Below, piece by piece: positions 20,904 through 29,386 of a stretch of DNA of 64,000 nucleotides. Position numbers and translations under genes: made by a program. The stretch is taken from NCBI GenBank assembly GCA_019636445.1, contig JAHBXO010000007.1:124001-188000 (forward strand), given 5' to 3'. The notes below the pieces were generated by a model, which searched no databases, had not been told where the DNA came from, and saw nothing but the letters and a program-made list of their open reading frames with translations. The DNA is from Gemmataceae bacterium. GTDB lineage: Bacteria > Planctomycetota > Planctomycetia > Gemmatales > Gemmataceae. Each line of letters begins with the position of its first letter. Position 1 is the stretch's first letter.

Positions 20904-22220
20904 TTAGCCACCATCGTGGGCAATCGGTGATTCGGACTTGATCGCGACGATTCTCGAAGCCAACGCACTCAACCATTTCGCGGCCGGGGCGCCGTCGACG
21001 ATCCGATGATCGAAGGTCAGGCTCAAGCACAAGGTGTGGCCCGCCACGATCTGGCCGGCCCGCACGATCGGCTCCTCCACGATCCGCCCCACCCCCAGGA
21101 TTCCCGCCTGTGGCAAATTGAGGATCGGGGTGAACGCATCAATCCCGAAAGCGCCCAAGCTGGTGATGGTGAACGTGCCGCCCTCAAGAAGTTGTTGGCT
21201 CAATCGATTGGCACGGGCTTCCGCGATGAGTTGCCGGGTGCGGCTCGTGATCTCGTCGAGCGACAATCGATCCGCATGGCGAACCACGGGTGCCAGCAAT
21301 CCCGCCTCGCAGTCGACCGCGAGAGCGATGTGGATGTCGTCGTACTGGTGGATTCCGTCGCGGTGCCAGCACGCGTTGAGTTGTGGTAGTTCGCGCAGGG
21401 TCTGGGCGACGAGTTGAATGAGGATGTCATGGTAGCTCGGCGCGTCGCCGTTCGCGGTTCGCTTGCGTTCGTTGCGAAAGTCCACGAGCGGACCGGCGTC
21501 GATCCTGGTCGTGAGGGTGACCGGGGCGGCCTGGGTGACGCCGGCCACCATGCGCTGGGCGATCGTCATACGCCGCTTCGAGGCCGGGGTGTGCTGGCCG
21601 GGCGAGGCCGGGGCCGATTCCGAATGCCCCGGGGGGAGGCGTTCTACGACGTCGCGTTCGCGGATGCGGCCACCACGTCCGCTGCCGGAAAGCGTGGTCC
21701 AGTCGAGGCCGAGTTCCTTCGCGCGCCGGCGGGCGCGGGGCGTGGCGACGGGCCGCGCGGTCGAGGGCCGGTGTGCCATCCGTCGGAGGTCGTCGTCGAT
21801 CACACGACCGGTCGGATCGGGGGACGGAACGGTGTCGAGGTCGATACCGAGTTGCCGCGCCAGTCGACGGGCGGCCGGTCCGGCAGGACGCGGCAATCGG
21901 TGGGGTCCTTCGGGAACCGTCTGTGGCACAGCCCCCTGCTGCGCGGCCGACCCGACCGTCGTTGGTGCGGATTCGCCTTCCGCCAACAGGAAGCCGATCA
22001 CCTGACCGACCTTCACGGTCGAGCCGGGTCGGGGCGCATCCGCCGGAATCCAGAGATAACCCGCATCGAAGGATTCGATCTCCTCGGCGGCCTTCTCGCC
22101 TTCCAGCGTGAAGAGCATCTCGCCCCGGCGGACGGATTGGCCGGGCGACTTCAGCCAGCGGCCGAGAACGCCTTCCTCCATCGACCAGCCGAGTCGCGGG
22201 ATCGTAATTTCGTGAGCCAT
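20904..22220 (-). CDS. 2-oxoacid dehydrogenase complex E2 (lipoyl acyltransferase)
   Basis: This is a 438-residue E2 that moves acyl groups from lipoamide to CoA. The N-terminal lipoyl domain (2-80) has the modified lysine K43 in EGEKAAEE. Two peripheral-subunit-binding domains follow in tandem (about 115-148, PAARRLARQLGIDLD; about 160-193, TPRARRRAKELGLDW). The catalytic domain (about 210-430) ends with the active-site motif FDHRIVDG. The start ATG at 22220 lies two bases after the E1 stop. It closes the eight-gene operon. No E3 (dihydrolipoamide dehydrogenase) gene is nearby, so E3 must be shared. The acyl group is not known; acetoin- and branched-chain-type complexes are the closest in layout. 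Confidence 0.9.
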   Translation of the reverse strand: MAHEITIPRLGWSMEEGVLGRWLKSPGQSVRRGEMLFTLEGEKAAEEIESFDAGYLWIPADAPRPGSTVKVGQVIGFLLAEGESAPTTVGSAAQQGAVPQTVPEGPHRLPRPAGPAARRLARQLGIDLDTVPSPDPTGRVIDDDLRRMAHRPSTARPVATPRARRRAKELGLDWTTLSGSGRGGRIRERDVVERLPPGHSESAPASPGQHTPASKRRMTIAQRMVAGVTQAAPVTLTTRIDAGPLVDFRNERKRTANGDAPSYHDILIQLVAQTLRELPQLNACWHRDGIHQYDDIHIALAVDCEAGLLAPVVRHADRLSLDEITSRTRQLIAEARANRLSQQLLEGGTFTITSLGAFGIDAFTPILNLPQAGILGVGRIVEEPIVRAGQIVAGHTLCLSLTFDHRIVDGAPAAKWLSALASRIVAIKSESPIAHDGG

Positions 22221-22222
22221 CG

Positions 22223-24199
22223 CTACTCCTGCATCAGATCCCGGATGGCCTGAATCACGCGGGCCACATCGGGCACAACGGCGAGTTCCAGGGACGGCGC
22301 GTAGGGCGTCGGGGCGAACGCGCCGTGCAGCCGTTTGATCGGAGCGTCGAGATCGTTGAATCCCGCGTCGGCGATCTGGGCGGCGATTTCGGAGGCGAAC
22401 CCGCACGGGCCGAACGCCTCGTCCACGATCAGCAGCCGGCCCGTTTTGGCGACTGATTGCCGGATGCTCTCGATGTCGAGGGGCGAGACCGTTCGCGGAT
22501 CGACGATCTCGACGGAGACCCCCTCGCGGGCCAGTTGCTCCGCGGCCTGGAGCGCGTGGTGCACCATCCGCGCCAGCACGACGACCGTGACATCGGTTCC
22601 CGGTTGCACGATGCGGGCCTGACCAAAGGGGATTTCGTAGGGTGCCTCGGGCACCGGACCTTTCATCTGCATCAGTTCGCGGTGTTCGAGGAAGAGCACG
22701 GGGTCGTTGCTCGTCAGTGCGTGTGCCATCAGGCCTTTGGCGTCAAACGGGTTCGAAGGCAACACGACCCGAAGCCCCGGGATGTGCGAATAGATGGAGT
22801 GGTAGAGACCGGAGTGGTGCGTCGCGGCCGAGTGGCCGACACCGCCGCAGCCGCGGAGCAGCAGCGGCATTTTCAGCCGACCGCTGCTCATGTATTGCAT
22901 CTTCGCGATCTGATTGACGATTTCGCCGAACGCGTCGTGGATGAAGTCGATGAACATGAAATCGATGATCGGCCGCGTGCCGGTCATCGCGGCACCGCAG
23001 GCGAGGCCGACGAACCCGCGCTCGCAGATCGGCGTATCGCACAACCGGTCCGCGCCGTATTTCGCGTACAGGCCGAGTGTCGTTCGAAAGTTGCCGCCGC
23101 GAACGCCGATGCCTTCCCCCATCACGAAAATCGTGGGATCGTCGGCCATGGCGCGATCGAGGGCTTCTACCGTGGCGGCCACGAACGTAAGTTCGCGGCC
23201 GGTCCGCGGCGGCTCCGGCGGAGGGGATGTTCGCGGCTCGGCGAAGACGTGCGTGGTCGCCGTGGCGGCATCCGGGACGGCGCTCGCTTCGGCGAACGCC
23301 CGCGCCTGCTGGACCAGCTCCGCCACCTCGGCCGCGATCGCGTCGAATCGGGAACGCAGGTGTTCACATCGCTCGGCCAGACGGCGAATGGGGCAGCGTT
23401 CCTTCCAGGCCGCCACATCTTCTTTCGTTCGATAGGTAAAGTCGCCCATCCCCTCGGCATGGGCCCGCGTGCGGTAGGTCTTGCACTCGATGAGCGTTGG
23501 CCCACCACCGGTCCGCGCACGGGCGATCGCGTCGCCGGCGACGCGTTCGATCTCCAGCACATTGTTCCCGTCCAGTTCGAAGCCGGGGATGCCGTAGTTC
23601 GCCGCCCGCCGCCCGACATCGGGGATGCCGCTGGCGTAGGCGAAGGGGACTTCGGTGGCGTATTGGTTATTCTCGCAGACGAACAACACGGGCAGCTTCC
23701 AGATGCTGGCCATGTTCAGGCCTTCGTGGAAGGCTCCGTTGTTGACAGCGCCGTCGCCGAAGAAGGCCACGCCGACGGTGCCGTTCTTGAGGATCTTCGC
23801 GCTGTACCCGCCACCGCAGGCTTGCAGGATGCACGGGCCGACGATGCCGCTGGTGCCCATCATGCCGATTTCGGGTGCGAACAAATGCATGCTGCCGCCG
23901 CGACCCCGCGAACAACCGGTCGCCCGTCCGAACAGCTCCGCGATCAGCTCGCGCGGCGGCAGGCCCTTGGCCAGTGCGTGGCCGTGGCCGCGGTGCGTGC
24001 TGAAGACCGAATCCTTCGCGGTGAGGTGCGCGCACACGCCGGCGGCGATCGCTTCCTGACCGACATAGGTGTGACACGCCCCGTGGATCAGCCCGCGCTG
24101 GTGGCAGCGCGCGAGTTCCTCCTCGGTCTGCCGGATGATCTGCATCGTCCGATACAGCGCGAGAATCCGCTCGTCGGAAGGTGAGGCAAGGTCTGACAT
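22223..24199 (-). CDS. fused E1 alpha-beta subunit of a thiamine-dependent 2-oxoacid (or acetoin-type) dehydrogenase
   Basis: This is a 658-residue protein. Residues about 1-320 are the E1 alpha half, with the thiamine diphosphate motif GDGAVNNGAFHEG ending in VCENN and the phosphorylation-loop-like THRGHGHALAKG. Residues about 340-658 are the E1 beta half (VMGEGIGVRGGNFRTT, HSGLYHSIYSHIPGLRVV, VDPRTVSPLD). The two are usually separate genes; here an Ala/Pro-rich linker joins them. The enzyme decarboxylates or cleaves its substrate and passes the acyl group to the E2 encoded two bases downstream. It starts six bases after the SDR stop. Candidate substrates are a 2-oxoacid or a hydroxyketone made by the dehydrogenases of the same operon. 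Confidence 0.9.
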   Translation of the reverse strand: MSDLASPSDERILALYRTMQIIRQTEEELARCHQRGLIHGACHTYVGQEAIAAGVCAHLTAKDSVFSTHRGHGHALAKGLPPRELIAELFGRATGCSRGRGGSMHLFAPEIGMMGTSGIVGPCILQACGGGYSAKILKNGTVGVAFFGDGAVNNGAFHEGLNMASIWKLPVLFVCENNQYATEVPFAYASGIPDVGRRAANYGIPGFELDGNNVLEIERVAGDAIARARTGGGPTLIECKTYRTRAHAEGMGDFTYRTKEDVAAWKERCPIRRLAERCEHLRSRFDAIAAEVAELVQQARAFAEASAVPDAATATTHVFAEPRTSPPPEPPRTGRELTFVAATVEALDRAMADDPTIFVMGEGIGVRGGNFRTTLGLYAKYGADRLCDTPICERGFVGLACGAAMTGTRPIIDFMFIDFIHDAFGEIVNQIAKMQYMSSGRLKMPLLLRGCGGVGHSAATHHSGLYHSIYSHIPGLRVVLPSNPFDAKGLMAHALTSNDPVLFLEHRELMQMKGPVPEAPYEIPFGQARIVQPGTDVTVVVLARMVHHALQAAEQLAREGVSVEIVDPRTVSPLDIESIRQSVAKTGRLLIVDEAFGPCGFASEIAAQIADAGFNDLDAPIKRLHGAFAPTPYAPSLELAVVPDVARVIQAIRDLMQE

Positions 24200-24205
24200 G
24201 GGTGG

Positions 24206-25039
24206 TTACTTCTTCTCCGGAAGAAACGACTGCACGCCCCGCGATTCGTGGCCGGGCGTACCGCCCGCGTTCATCGCGAGGTTGCCGCCATCGAGTGGGA
24301 TGATTGCCCCGGTGATCCAGGACGAAGCATCGGAGGCGAGGAACACGGCCAGGCCCATGATGTCGCCCGGCTGGCCAAGCCGCCCGGCGGGTATGCCGCG
24401 GAGGAATCGCGCTTCGAGCGACGGGTCGGCCTGCATTCGCGCAGTCAGGCCCGGGTTGACGACCTGCGCCGGCGTGACGCAATTGACCCGCACGCCGCGA
24501 TGGCTCCACTCGGTGCTCAGCTCGCGCGTCATCTGCAGCACCGCGCCCATCGCCATGCTGTACGCGATGTGCCCGCGGCCGAGCGCCGTGGCGCTGGCGA
24601 CCGAGCCGATGTTCAGGATCGATCCGCGCCCCTGCGCCAGCATCCGTCGACCGGCCTGCTGGCACATGGTGAAGCGGCCGACGACGAGGTTCTGAAACAC
24701 GCGGTGCAGGTCCGCGATGGCGAGGTCTTCCGGTTGGGCGAGGTGTCCGTCGCCCGCGATGTTGCCGAGGAAATCGACCCGGCCGAACTCGGCATCCACC
24801 TGTCGGAACAGTTCATCGACTGCATCGGGATCCGACACGTCCGCGCCGCTCGCGATCGCCCGGCGCCCCAGCGCGCGGATCCGCTCGCCGGTCGCGTCCG
24901 CGCCGGAGCGGTTGCGATCGACCAAGACGACATCGGCCCCGTGGTGCGCCAGCGCCAGCGCGGTGGCCTGCCCCAAGCCCTGAGCGGCCCCCGAGACGAC
25001 GGCGACGCGGCCGACCAACGAAAAGAGGTCGCTACTCAT
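24206..25039 (-). CDS. SDR family oxidoreductase with altered catalytic motif
   Basis: This is a 277-residue Rossmann-fold protein of classical SDR length. The cofactor motif SGAAQGLG is at residues 16-23, with D41 after the second strand pointing to NAD. NIAG stands for NNAG and the catalytic Ser is in NIGSVAS (S146). The active-site tyrosine is Y160, but the Y-x-x-x-K motif reads YSMAM, so the catalytic lysine is replaced by Met164. The C-terminal substrate loop is normal. It overlaps the MFS gene by eight bases. The protein may have lost oxidoreductase activity, use another base, or serve a non-catalytic role; otherwise it would oxidise a hydroxyl group of the pathway substrate. Confidence 0.85.
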   Translation of the reverse strand: MSSDLFSLVGRVAVVSGAAQGLGQATALALAHHGADVVLVDRNRSGADATGERIRALGRRAIASGADVSDPDAVDELFRQVDAEFGRVDFLGNIAGDGHLAQPEDLAIADLHRVFQNLVVGRFTMCQQAGRRMLAQGRGSILNIGSVASATALGRGHIAYSMAMGAVLQMTRELSTEWSHRGVRVNCVTPAQVVNPGLTARMQADPSLEARFLRGIPAGRLGQPGDIMGLAVFLASDASSWITGAIIPLDGGNLAMNAGGTPGHESRGVQSFLPEKK

Positions 25040-26315
25040 ATCGGTTTTTCACCTTTTCCGGCGACAGAAACGAACCGCGAATCACCGCGGCGGCGAGAAT
25101 CGCACCGGCGAACAAGATCCCCGCCATCGCCCACAGGCCGAGTTGGCCCAGGATCGAGGCTCCGAAGAATCCGCCGATGTTCGCGACGGAGTTGATCAGC
25201 GCGATGCCCCCCGCCGCCGCCGTTCCGGAGAGGAACACGCTGGGCAGCGTCCAGAAGACCGGCAGCATGCTCATCATGCCCGCCTGCGCGAGGCACAGCC
25301 CGAACATCGCGACGAGCGGCGAAGGCCCCCACGCGACGACGGCCCAGCCGAAGGCGGCGGCGAGCGCCGAGCCGGCGAGATGCCAGCGGCGTTCCCCCGT
25401 GCGATCGGAACGGATCCCCACCAGCGACATGGCGATGATCGCGCACAGATGCGGGAGCGCGGTCAACAGGCCGATCTGGAGGTTCGTCGTGTCCGGAAAC
25501 TGTTTCTTCACCAGCGTCGGGAAATACGCTCCGCCGGCGTTCGAACCGACCGCGACCGTGAAGTAGATCGCGATCAGCAGCCAGACGCGCGCTTGCAGCA
25601 TCGCCTGCCAGCGGTCGGGGCCGTGGTGTTGCCGACGCAGGCGATCCTCCTCCGCCATGCGCTGGATCAGCCATTCCCGTTGATCGTCCGCCAGCCATCG
25701 CGCATCGCGCGGCGCGTCGTTCAGGTAGAAGAGTACCGCCACGCCGACGACGACCGTGGGAAGCCCTTCGAGGAGAAACAGCCATTGCCAGCCGGCGAGG
25801 CCGGAGACGCCGTGGAAGTGATCCATGATCCCGCCGGAGATCGGATTCCCGAGGACGTTGGACACGCCGATGGCCAGCATGAAGAAGGCGGTCATCTTGG
25901 CGCGCTCGCGATCCGGGAACCAGTTCGAAAGATAGTAGATGATGCCGGGAAAGAAGCCCGCCTCCGCCACGCCGAGCAGGATCCGCAAGGCATAAAAGGT
26001 CCAGACATCGCGGGCGAACATCGTGGCGGCGGAGACGAGTCCCCACGTGATCATGATGCGCGCGATCCAGATGCGCGCCCCGAGCCGCTTCATCAGCAGG
26101 TTGCTGGGCACTTCGAAGAGCAAATAGCCGAGGTAGAACATCCCGTAGCCGAGGTCGAACGCCGCCTGGCTCAAGCCGAGGTCGGCCTGCATCGACAGCC
26201 GCGCGAACCCGACATTCGCCCGGTCGAGGATGTTCAAGACGTACAGCAGGCCGATGAACGGCACGATCCGCCACGCGACGGCGCGCAGGGTGGCTCGCTC
26301 GAGTTCCGGCGTCAT
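25032..26315 (-). CDS. MFS transporter, anion:cation symporter (ACS)-like
   Basis: This is a 427-residue integral membrane protein with about twelve hydrophobic segments and a central cytoplasmic loop (about 195-235, rich in R, D and E). The N terminus LNILDRANVGFARLSM matches the signature of ACS/phthalate-type permeases such as tartrate, galactarate and glucarate carriers (Y/L-x-D-R-x-N). Such carriers import organic anions with protons. In this operon it likely brings in the acid that the dehydrogenases then oxidise. It starts nine bases after the cyclase stop and overlaps the SDR gene. Confidence 0.88.
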   Translation of the reverse strand: MTPELERATLRAVAWRIVPFIGLLYVLNILDRANVGFARLSMQADLGLSQAAFDLGYGMFYLGYLLFEVPSNLLMKRLGARIWIARIMITWGLVSAATMFARDVWTFYALRILLGVAEAGFFPGIIYYLSNWFPDRERAKMTAFFMLAIGVSNVLGNPISGGIMDHFHGVSGLAGWQWLFLLEGLPTVVVGVAVLFYLNDAPRDARWLADDQREWLIQRMAEEDRLRRQHHGPDRWQAMLQARVWLLIAIYFTVAVGSNAGGAYFPTLVKKQFPDTTNLQIGLLTALPHLCAIIAMSLVGIRSDRTGERRWHLAGSALAAAFGWAVVAWGPSPLVAMFGLCLAQAGMMSMLPVFWTLPSVFLSGTAAAGGIALINSVANIGGFFGASILGQLGLWAMAGILFAGAILAAAVIRGSFLSPEKVKNRYE

Positions 26316-26324
26316 GGCAAGCCC

Positions 26325-28058
26325 TCAATGCAGCACGATGGCCCGCCCCGGACCGCCATGGCAGTTCCGCACCTTCACGGCGGCGAACAGGAAGTACGCG
26401 CCCGTTGCGGGGATCTTGTCGACGTTCACCAGCATCTCCACGCCGACCATCTCCCGGCTGCCGAGTGCCCAGTAGGTCATCAGCGCCCGGCGCGGATCCA
26501 CACCGCCGAGGTCGGGGGCATCGGTTGCCACGCAGCGAATGCCCTTCTCCTTGAGGTAGACGATCGCATCGGGTCCCGGCGCGGGCCAGCCTTCCGTCTT
26601 GCCGGCGAGCGGGTCGAGCCACATCCCGGTGTCCGCCGGTTCGGGCTTGAGATGCTTGTCGGTATGCCCCGTCCGGAAGATCACGACGTCGCCGGCTCGC
26701 AGTTCACGGCTGATCCGTTCACAGGACTTGATGTGCTCGGCCGTGATTTCCGGGGAGGCGGGCCAGTCGCGTTGCTTCGTCGTTCCGATCAAGCCGCGCA
26801 CGTCGATGACGCGCGCGTCGCCGCAGGTCCAGGCGAGCGGTACCTTTTCCGTCGTCATCTTGCTGGAGCCGCGCTTGCCGTACTTCTTCTCGTACTCTTC
26901 GAGCCAGCCGCGCACGTCCGGCTCGTAGCCGACGGGTTCGTTCGAATCCGGGAGCGCATAGGCCGGCGGGACGAGGTGCGTGCCCGCCATCGCGTCCATG
27001 AGGTGGCCGTGGTGCCAAAGGTCCAGATACTTCGCGTACAGGAAATCGACTTTCAGGTAGACCTGGCGATGATTCCCCGTGCCGATGCCGGGCGAAGTCA
27101 GAGGCAATTTCGGCAACAAGGTCGGCGACAGATCGATGGCCCGTTTGTTCCGACTGGACTCGATGAGTCGTTTCGGGAGTTCGCCCCCGACGATCGAGAA
27201 GGCGCGTCCTTCGCCGTACGGTCCGCCCTCGTGCTTCGGCCCGAGAAAGCAGTAGAACGCGCCGGTCGCCGGGAGTTCCCGCAGGTTCGTGGCACCTTCG
27301 GTCCAGATCATGCCATGTTTGAGGCCGGCGTAGTGCGTCGGTTCCGCGAGATCGGGCAGCGGCCCCATGCTGGCGCTGTCCGTCCCGAGCGCGCGGACGC
27401 CGCGCTGGCCCAGCAACTCCATGCAGTCCGGATCGGGGTCGGGATAGCCCGGCGCCTTGCGGTCGAGGATGTCGGCGATGAATCGGCGGCCTTCCGGCAA
27501 CGGTCGGTAGTAGGTGTCCGAGTAATCGCTGCGGAACAGCACCACGTCGCCGAATCGCACCTTGCGATGCTGTTGCTCGAATCGGGTCACATGCTCCGGC
27601 TTCACGAGCGGGCTGACGCCCTTCGGAGCCTTGTCCAGCAAGTCCCGCACGTCGACGACGCAGGCTTCCCCGCCAAACTGCCACGCCTCGATCTTGTCGG
27701 TGTACGCGAGGCCCAGCGGGCCCGACTTCTCGCGCTTCAGGTCCGGCCGCGCAACCGAGTGCGGCGGCACATCCAGTTGCGTACCGGTGTTCCCGTCGAT
27801 CAGCAGCGAGTCGACGTTGTACGCCGACTCGGGGCCGATTTTCCGCTGGTGGACAATGGCGAATCGCGGAAAGGGATGGCTCGGCCAGGTGCAGGGGTAC
27901 TCGGGTGCGATCAGGAGCGAATGATCGACGAAGCGCGCGGGCGGCTTCGCGCCATCCTGCGCCGACACCCCGCCGGCGGCGGATAGCCCCAGTAGGAAAC
28001 TCCACCCGTACGCAAGGAAACGCCTGATGGTCCCGGTCCGAGTTTTCGACATGGTCAT
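26325..28058 (-). CDS. exported two-domain cyclase-family protein
   Basis: This is a 577-residue protein with a signal peptide (RRFLAYGWSFLLGLSAAGGVSA). It contains two copies of the cyclase/kynurenine-formamidase-like fold, about 45-300 and about 310-577; each ends with similar segments (ELPATGAFYCFLGPKHEGGP and KIPATGAYFLFAAVKVRNCH). The metal-binding HxGTHxDxPxH motif is degenerate in both: the first reads NTGTQLDVPPH and the second MAGTHLVPPAY. The ATG at 28058 overlaps the kinase stop in ATGA, showing translational coupling; an ATG at 28052 is also possible. The family includes lactone- or amide-hydrolysing metal enzymes. Whether this one is catalytic is unclear. Confidence 0.75.
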   Translation of the reverse strand: MTMSKTRTGTIRRFLAYGWSFLLGLSAAGGVSAQDGAKPPARFVDHSLLIAPEYPCTWPSHPFPRFAIVHQRKIGPESAYNVDSLLIDGNTGTQLDVPPHSVARPDLKREKSGPLGLAYTDKIEAWQFGGEACVVDVRDLLDKAPKGVSPLVKPEHVTRFEQQHRKVRFGDVVLFRSDYSDTYYRPLPEGRRFIADILDRKAPGYPDPDPDCMELLGQRGVRALGTDSASMGPLPDLAEPTHYAGLKHGMIWTEGATNLRELPATGAFYCFLGPKHEGGPYGEGRAFSIVGGELPKRLIESSRNKRAIDLSPTLLPKLPLTSPGIGTGNHRQVYLKVDFLYAKYLDLWHHGHLMDAMAGTHLVPPAYALPDSNEPVGYEPDVRGWLEEYEKKYGKRGSSKMTTEKVPLAWTCGDARVIDVRGLIGTTKQRDWPASPEITAEHIKSCERISRELRAGDVVIFRTGHTDKHLKPEPADTGMWLDPLAGKTEGWPAPGPDAIVYLKEKGIRCVATDAPDLGGVDPRRALMTYWALGSREMVGVEMLVNVDKIPATGAYFLFAAVKVRNCHGGPGRAIVLH

Positions 28059-29386
28059 CCCTCCGGATGTCGATTTCCGATCGCCGTCGCGGAACGGGCG
28101 ATGTCCAGCAATCCGAGCAACGTCTCTTCCGCGGCGGCCTCCCGCAGGGGTGCCGAGAAACGCTCCCGCAACAGCGTGCCCAATCGCGGCGACTTCGAAA
28201 CCATCCCGCCGGAAACAACGATGCTCCGCCAGTCGCCCGGCGCGAATCGCGCGGCGATCGCGGCGTAATTGTCGGCCATCGCCCGATAGGCGGCGTGAAA
28301 CAGCGTCCCGACCGAGAGGTTCTCGGTGGAAATGTTCTCGATGCGCCCGCGCTCGCCGAGCGGACCGCGGAAGAATGCGAGATCGAGACGGAGGTCCGTA
28401 TCCTCTACGCGGTCCACCCGTTGTTGAATCGTCTCCCACGGATCCCGCAGCGGCCGGCCCTGCGCGACGGCCAACTCCGTCAGCAAGTCCACCAGCACGT
28501 TCAGCGAGCGACCGGCCGGGAGGTGCGTCACCGTGTCGAGCGTATCGCCGAAGAAATACTTCCGGCTCTGGTACGGCCCCGGCCGGAATGCCGCCACGCG
28601 GCGGCTGACCTGCGAACCGGTCGAGATGTTCAACGACAGTTCGTTCCGCTGGAGCGCCGCCCCGCGCAGCGCGCACTGTTGGTCGCCGTAGGACCCGTGG
28701 ACCGACAACGTCCGGCCGCCCATGCGCATAGTCCCGACGCTCGACTCGTCGAAAGTCAGTTCGGGGAGACGAACCTCGCCCAGGTCGAGCCGGTCGAGCG
28801 CGGCGCGATGCCATCGATCCTGTTCCAGATCGAGCATGCCGATCGCGTGTGTGGCGTGCATCGGGGGCGGTCGGCCGATGAGGCGTCCGACGACGAAGTC
28901 GGCGATCGTCTGCGGCAGGGCCTCGGGCGGCAATCGATTCTGCGAGCGGAGCCATGCCAGCAGCGTCGTGGTGGATCCGGGCTGCAGTTCGCGGCCCAGT
29001 TGTTCGAAGACCCCGGCCTGCTCCCAACGAACTCGCACACGATCCAGGAACGCTTCCGACCCCGCCGGGGCCAGACCGGTCCGTTGATCCCGCCACGAGA
29101 TGTAGCGGCTCAAAGGCCGGCCTTCGGGGTCGACGAGAATCAGGCCCCCCATCTGGCCCGCGAAACAAACCCGATCCGCATCGGGAGCCGCGGCCAGCAA
29201 TTCCGCCAGGAGTTCGTCCACCGTGCTGGCAATGGCCTCGGGATCGATCTCGACCCAACCCGACGGAAGACCCGGGCACGGCCCGGGGAACGGACGCGAC
29301 ACCGGTGCCTGCACGGTGCCCGTGATCAGGTCCAGGACCGCTCCCTTGATGCTGGTGGAGCCGATGTCGATCCCGATGGCCCTCAT
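28055..29386 (-). CDS. FGGY-family carbohydrate kinase
   Basis: This is a 443-residue ASKHA-fold kinase. The N-terminal phosphate-binding loop IGIDIGSTSIKGAVLD, SRYISWRDQRT in the substrate region and the C-terminal adenosine motif VVSGGMVSKSP place it in the FGGY kinases, which phosphorylate sugars such as xylulose, sedoheptulose or glycerol. The exact sugar cannot be told. It overlaps the lactate/malate-type dehydrogenase gene upstream and the cyclase gene downstream by four bases each, so all three are translationally coupled. Confidence 0.88.
   Translation of the reverse strand: MRAIGIDIGSTSIKGAVLDLITGTVQAPVSRPFPGPCPGLPSGWVEIDPEAIASTVDELLAELLAAAPDADRVCFAGQMGGLILVDPEGRPLSRYISWRDQRTGLAPAGSEAFLDRVRVRWEQAGVFEQLGRELQPGSTTTLLAWLRSQNRLPPEALPQTIADFVVGRLIGRPPPMHATHAIGMLDLEQDRWHRAALDRLDLGEVRLPELTFDESSVGTMRMGGRTLSVHGSYGDQQCALRGAALQRNELSLNISTGSQVSRRVAAFRPGPYQSRKYFFGDTLDTVTHLPAGRSLNVLVDLLTELAVAQGRPLRDPWETIQQRVDRVEDTDLRLDLAFFRGPLGERGRIENISTENLSVGTLFHAAYRAMADNYAAIAARFAPGDWRSIVVSGGMVSKSPRLGTLLRERFSAPLREAAAEETLLGLLDIARSATAIGNRHPEG

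Noticed and set aside
22457..24184. 575-codon plus-strand frame opposite the E1 fusion
   Set aside because: It is an antisense frame to a gene with intact thiamine-binding motifs.
25143..27986. 947-codon plus-strand frame across the MFS and cyclase genes
   Set aside because: It crosses two real genes on the other strand and has no domain.
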